In this document: piece by piece, positions 8,788 through 11,835 of the stretch
How the letters are laid out: each line of letters begins with the position of its first letter
Position numbering within the stretch: the stretch's first letter is position 1
Assembly: GCA_009926195.1 (NCBI GenBank)
Contig: RFPK01000037.1
Location: 1-11,835 of the forward strand
From: Synechococcaceae bacterium WB4_1_0192
GTDB lineage: Bacteria; Cyanobacteriota; Cyanobacteriia; PCC-6307; Cyanobiaceae
Direction of reading: 5' to 3'
DNA: 11,835 nucleotides
Notes under the pieces: model-generated
The model's database searches: none
What the model saw: the letters and a program-made list of their open reading frames with translations, nothing else
Told to the model about the DNA's origin: nothing
Made by a program: the position numbers and the translations under genes

Positions 8788-8795
8788 GGCTCAGC
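8783..8795. repeat. Palindrome containing both stop codons of two convergent genes
   Basis: GCTGAG-G-CTCAGC is a perfect inverted repeat of two 6-base arms around one base. The TGA of the cupin gene (8785-8787) lies in one arm, and the reverse-complement stop of the minus-strand gene (8791-8793) lies in the other. Part of the symmetry follows from having two facing TGA stops. Without a usable loop or T-run it is not a standard terminator. Confidence 0.35.
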
Positions 8796-9132
8796 GCCAG
8801 GCCTTCGGGTCGCGGAACAGCTCGGGATCAACGGGGCCGGCCAGGCGCTCCTCGGCTGCGGGGTTGAGGGGCGCGCGCAGCAGCTCGGCGCTGGCGATCC
8901 GCACGCCCACCGGCAGGACCGGCTGATCGGGATCGAAGCTGGTGGGGTGAGTGGTGCTGCTGGAGAAGCCGCGGAACAGCAGCAGCTCATACGGTTCCGG
9001 CTCAGCTGCCGGCAGGGCCAGCTCACCGCGCAGGCGCAGCACCCGATCGGCACAGGTGCGGCTGATCTCCTCGAGATCCGCCAGCAGGGAGCCATCCACG
9101 CGGGGACTCACGGGATCGTGTGGAGCGTTCAT
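8791..9132 (-). CDS. Conserved cyanobacterial/plastid-type small protein (possibly the DUF7734 group)
   Basis: The 113-residue soluble protein contains LLFRGFSSSTTHPTSFDPDQPVLP (about residues 51-74). I associate this with a family conserved in cyanobacteria and chloroplasts, where the core reads roughly '(L/I)FKGFSSS...PT(A/S)FDPD.PVLP'. Upstream is a helical segment (LLADLEEISRTCADRVLRLRGEL), and after the core LLRAPLNP matches the usual 'G-P-Y-N-P' region. The biochemical role is unknown, and the family name is given from memory, so it is uncertain. I chose the ATG at 9132 because the longer reading back to 9201 adds an Arg/Pro-rich stretch that overlaps the preceding DUF3177 gene. It lies 17 bases downstream of that gene on the same strand, so the two probably form an operon. 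Confidence 0.7.
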   Translation of the reverse strand: MNAPHDPVSPRVDGSLLADLEEISRTCADRVLRLRGELALPAAEPEPYELLLFRGFSSSTTHPTSFDPDQPVLPVGVRIASAELLRAPLNPAAEERLAGPVDPELFRDPKAWR

Positions 9133-9149
9133 GGGCAGCAGGCGGCGTC

Positions 9150-9791
9150 TCAGAAGCCACCGGCCACACGGCCCTGGCGCGGCAACCGCACCAGGGCCCA
9201 CTGCAGCAGTCCCACCCCGTAGCCCACCAGGGCCACGTAGCCCACGAAGGCGGCGATGGCACCGCTCCAGGTGCCGCCGAACAGAAACCCGAACACCCGG
9301 GCCGCACCACCGTGCAGATCATCGGGCGCCTCCAACCAGGCGTGGCAGAACGGCCGGCTGAGGTCACCATGCAGGCAGCGGAGGGCGAAGGCACTGAGCC
9401 CAGCCCCCAGGCCGGCGAAGACACTCACACCCCAGCGCCAGGCCCGCACCACGAATGGCAGCGGACGCCAGGGCGGCAGATCGGCCAGCTCCTCGTTGAG
9501 ATCCACCCAGAACCACAGACAGACCACCACCAGCAGCTGGGCGAGCAGGGCCACGAGGTAGCCCAGGGGTCGGTTGTCGGTGAGCAGCAGCACTGCGATC
9601 AGCAGCAGGCTGGCCACCTTCCAATAGATGGCGAGCAGGCGCTGCAGGGCCCGTTCGCGCCGGAGGGCTGCCCAGAGCACCAACACCAGGGGCAGTCCCA
9701 GGGTGAACAGGGCAGCCAGGCGATAGTCGAGCCAGACGAGAGTGTGGTAAAGCTGCGGGTCCGGCACGCGAAGGGGTCGGCAAGCCGCCAT
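9150..9791 (-). CDS. DUF3177 family integral membrane protein
   Basis: This 213-residue protein has four to five hydrophobic spans (about residues 22-42, 56-71, 76-97, 117-137 and 174-200). Its family-typical features are LVWLDYRLAALFT (18-30), RLLAIYWKVASLLLI (51-65), LWFWVDLNEELADLPP (92-107) and a C-terminal LVRLPRQGR. These match DUF3177, a cyanobacterial membrane family without known function. The frame is open upstream to 10088, but that part is antisense to the FIST gene and Pro/Arg-rich, so the ATG at 9791 is taken. A GTG at 9767 is an alternative; GATAAT on the minus strand (9790-9795) overlaps the ATG and, if it is a -10 box, would favour the GTG. It is divergent from the FIST gene with 44 bases between them, and the next gene follows after 17 bases. 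Confidence 0.82.
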   Translation of the reverse strand: MAACRPLRVPDPQLYHTLVWLDYRLAALFTLGLPLVLVLWAALRRERALQRLLAIYWKVASLLLIAVLLLTDNRPLGYLVALLAQLLVVVCLWFWVDLNEELADLPPWRPLPFVVRAWRWGVSVFAGLGAGLSAFALRCLHGDLSRPFCHAWLEAPDDLHGGAARVFGFLFGGTWSGAIAAFVGYVALVGYGVGLLQWALVRLPRQGRVAGGF

Positions 9792-9835
9792 TATCCGCGG
9801 CTCTGGCCTGCGGGCAGGGGCTGTAGGGTCCGGCG

Positions 9836-11137
9836 ATGGTTTGGAGCCCCCCGTTTCCCCCCCGGCTGACCGATCTGATGCGTGGCCTGCTGCAGGGCCC
9901 CAGGCCAGGTCGGGCTCGCTGCAGCACCGCCCTGAGCCGCAACCCATCCCTGGAGGGAGCGGTGGTGGAGCTGGCGCGGGATCTGCGCCGTGACGGCGGG
10001 CGCGGGGAAGCAGATCTGGCCCTGGTGTTCTGCGCCACGGCCTTCGCCAGTGATCTGCAGCGGTTGCTGCCGCTGCTGCGTCAGGCAATCCCGAGCCGCC
10101 ACTGGATCGGTTGCGCCGCCGGTGGGGTGGTGGGCACCGACCGCGACGGCGAAGCCCATGAGCTGGAGCAGCAGCCAGCCATCAGCGTCACCCTGCTGAC
10201 GCTGCCGGGGTGCCGCCTGCAGCCGTTTCACCTGGAGGCCGGCCGTCTGCCGGACCTCGACGGCCCCAGCCAGCAATGGCTCGACTGGGTGGGCGCCAGC
10301 CCCGAAGACGGCCACTCGATGCTGCTGTTCGTGGATCCCGGCTGCCCGACCATCAACGACCTGATCAGCGGCCTCGACTACGCCTATCCCCAGGCGGTCA
10401 AGGTGGGGGGCATCGCCGGCCAGCACAGCTCCAGCCATGGCTCCCTGCTCCTTGGGGATCAGGTGCTGGATGGGGCGGTGGGCTGCCTGATCAGCGGTGC
10501 CTGGCGCCTCGATCCGGTGGTGGCGCAGGGTTGCCGGCCGATTGGCCCGGTGTTCGAAGTCGACCGGGCCGAACGCAACGTGGTGCAGCGCCTGAGCAGC
10601 AGTGGCAGCAGCGGCACACCGGTGGCCTGCCTGCAGGCGATCCTGGAGACGCTGACGCCCCAGGAGCGCGACCTGGTGCGGCATTCCCTGTTTCTTGGGG
10701 TCGCCCGCAGCAGCTTCCAGCTGGCCAGCGGCGGCGAGGGGAGCGAAGACCCTGCGTTCCTGGTCCGCAACCTGATCGGCGTCGACCCACGCACCGGCTC
10801 GGTGGCTGTGGGCGAGCGTCTGCGGGTGGGCCAGCAGGTGCAGTTCCAGCTGCGGGACGCCGATGCCTCCCGCCAGGAACAGCGCCAGCTGTTGCTGCGC
10901 CAGCAGCGCCGACAGGCCGAACCGCTGGCCGCCCTGCTGTTCGCCTGCCTCGGCCGCGGGGCGGGGCTCTACGGCGAGCCCAACGGTGATGTGCAGGCCT
11001 GCCGCGACCTGTTCCGCACGGTGCCGATGGCCGGGGCGTTCTGCAACGGTGAGATCGGACCGGTGGGCGGAGCGAGTCATCTGCACGGCTACACCGCCAG
11101 CTGGGGCTTCCTGGTGCCCCATCAACCCCCGGCCTGA
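9836..11137 (+). CDS. FIST-domain protein (FIST N and FIST C), putative small-molecule sensor
   Basis: The 433 residues fit the FIST architecture, an N-terminal FIST_N domain followed by FIST_C, proposed to sense small ligands such as amino acids. In the N-terminal half, LALVFCATAF (61-70), HWIGCAAGGVVGTDRD (89-104) and the later VKVGGIAGQ (188-196) are FIST_N-type strands and glycine turns. In the C-terminal half, LFACLGRGAGLYGE (368-381) and MAGAFCNGEIGPVGG (398-412), then LHGYTASWGFL, carry the characteristic C.GRG and GEIGP motifs. There is no kinase, GGDEF or methyl-accepting output domain attached, and no signal peptide, so it is predicted cytosolic and stand-alone. Its length is normal for cyanobacterial members. 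The ATG at 9836 has no clear ribosome site. trmB begins 21 bases downstream, so co-transcription is likely. The ligand and partner are unknown. Confidence 0.85.
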   Translation: MVWSPPFPPRLTDLMRGLLQGPRPGRARCSTALSRNPSLEGAVVELARDLRRDGGRGEADLALVFCATAFASDLQRLLPLLRQAIPSRHWIGCAAGGVVGTDRDGEAHELEQQPAISVTLLTLPGCRLQPFHLEAGRLPDLDGPSQQWLDWVGASPEDGHSMLLFVDPGCPTINDLISGLDYAYPQAVKVGGIAGQHSSSHGSLLLGDQVLDGAVGCLISGAWRLDPVVAQGCRPIGPVFEVDRAERNVVQRLSSSGSSGTPVACLQAILETLTPQERDLVRHSLFLGVARSSFQLASGGEGSEDPAFLVRNLIGVDPRTGSVAVGERLRVGQQVQFQLRDADASRQEQRQLLLRQQRRQAEPLAALLFACLGRGAGLYGEPNGDVQACRDLFRTVPMAGAFCNGEIGPVGGASHLHGYTASWGFLVPHQPPA

Positions 11138-11158
11138 TCGCTCCAACTCCCCTCCGCC

Positions 11159-11835
11159 ATGGTGCGCCAGCACGTCAACCCGCTCAGCCGCTTCTTCCAG
11201 CAGCCCCTGGAACTGCCGCCCCCGGCTGAGCTGTTCAGCGATCCCTCCCTGCCGATCCACCTCGACATCGGCTGCGCCCGCGGTCGCTTCCTGCTGGCCA
11301 TGGCCCAGCACAGCACCGACCGCAATCACCTCGGTGTGGAGATCCGCCGCGCCCTGGTGGCGGCCGCCGAGGCCGACCGTCAGCGGGACGGCCTCACCAA
11401 CCTGCACTACCTGTTCTGCAACGCCAACATCAGCCTGGAGGCCTGGCTTGCGGCGCTGCCGGCCGGACAGCTGGACCTGGTCTCGATCCAGTTCCCGGAC
11501 CCCTGGTTCAAGAAGAAGCACCACAAGCGGCGGGTGCTGCAGCCGGACCTGCTGCTGGCGATCGCCGCGGCCCTGGCCCCGGGGCGTCGGCTGTTTGTGC
11601 AGAGCGACGTGCCGGCCGTGATCGAACCGATGGTGATCCTCTGTGAAGCCAGTGGCTGCTTCAGCCGACCGGTCACGGACGCCCGCCCCTGGCGGCAGGA
11701 CAACCCGCTGGCCCTGCCCACCGAACGGGAGAGCTACGTGCTCGGACAGGGTCTGCCGGTGTATCGGGTGCTCTACGAACGCAACCACAGCCCGCTGCCC
11801 TCGCGCCAGGAGCTGGAGGCCATGGAGGCCATGGA
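11159..11835 (+). CDS. trmB: tRNA (guanine-N7-)-methyltransferase, 3' end cut by the window
   Basis: TrmB uses S-adenosylmethionine to methylate N7 of G46 in the variable loop of tRNAs. The SAM-binding motif LDIGCARGRFLLAMA (from about residue 39) and the family-diagnostic QFPDPWFKKKHHKRR (111-125) are clear. VLQPDLL follows, then VQSDV, and later TERESYVLGQGLPVYRVLYER, the typical C-terminal substrate-binding region. The ATG at 11159 directly follows the FIST gene. The frame is open to the last base of the window: 225 codons are visible, already near the usual bacterial length of about 210-240, so only a short tail should be missing. The last visible codons repeat Glu-Ala-Met. It is probably in one unit with the FIST gene. 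Confidence 0.95.
   Translation, partial: MVRQHVNPLSRFFQQPLELPPPAELFSDPSLPIHLDIGCARGRFLLAMAQHSTDRNHLGVEIRRALVAAAEADRQRDGLTNLHYLFCNANISLEAWLAALPAGQLDLVSIQFPDPWFKKKHHKRRVLQPDLLLAIAAALAPGRRLFVQSDVPAVIEPMVILCEASGCFSRPVTDARPWRQDNPLALPTERESYVLGQGLPVYRVLYERNHSPLPSRQELEAMEAM

Noticed and set aside
9791..11788. 665-codon open frame on the minus strand opposite the FIST gene and trmB
   Set aside because: It spans two recognisable plus-strand genes and has low-complexity composition and no family signature, so it is a shadow frame.

Overview
The window looks like the chromosome of a high-GC picocyanobacterium of the Synechococcus/Cyanobium type. This is inferred from the gene content: a CrtR-type beta-carotene hydroxylase, a Ycf66-family protein, a DUF3177 membrane protein, a plastid/cyanobacterial 'GFSSS...FDPD' protein, a DUF6679-like gene, GatC, and bacterial IleS and TrmB. 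Everything right of about 1.85 kb is very GC-rich and tightly packed, with no mobile-element genes visible. No species is claimed.

Left part (1-2250) is the irregular end. It begins with an outer-membrane beta-barrel gene of distinctly lower GC (102-974) whose frame stays open to the window edge. A gene-poor stretch follows, holding one uncertain minus-strand ORF (1010-1258). Next is a secreted-protein gene interrupted by an in-frame TAG (1374-1772), then a 47-residue single-membrane-span protein (1854-1997). Last is a DUF6679-like gene on the minus strand that appears to have lost its middle and its reading frame (1994-2250). The last two genes converge on one CTAG that contains both stop codons. 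Two probable pseudogenes, an uncertain ORF and a base-composition change within 2.3 kb suggest a decaying or recently rearranged chromosomal segment.

Middle part (2321-8263) is mostly housekeeping. A creatininase-family hydrolase and gatC (third subunit of the tRNA-dependent amidotransferase) form a plus-strand pair. crtR (zeaxanthin synthesis) converges on gatC from the minus strand, with tRNA-Leu(UAG) just upstream of it on the same strand. Rightward from the tRNA come a Ycf66-family membrane protein and ileS, spaced closely enough to be co-transcribed.

Right part (8281-11835) holds a DUF985-type cupin, a convergent minus-strand pair (a 113-residue conserved protein and a DUF3177 membrane protein), and then, divergently, a FIST-domain protein followed by trmB, which runs off the window end. 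Translation and tRNA functions recur (gatC, tRNA-Leu, ileS, trmB), but they sit in separate transcription units and not in one pathway operon.

I did not find a convincing new multi-gene system. The observations most worth checking are the two broken genes, the lower-GC barrel gene, the tail-conserved-looking 47-residue membrane protein and the stand-alone FIST protein.
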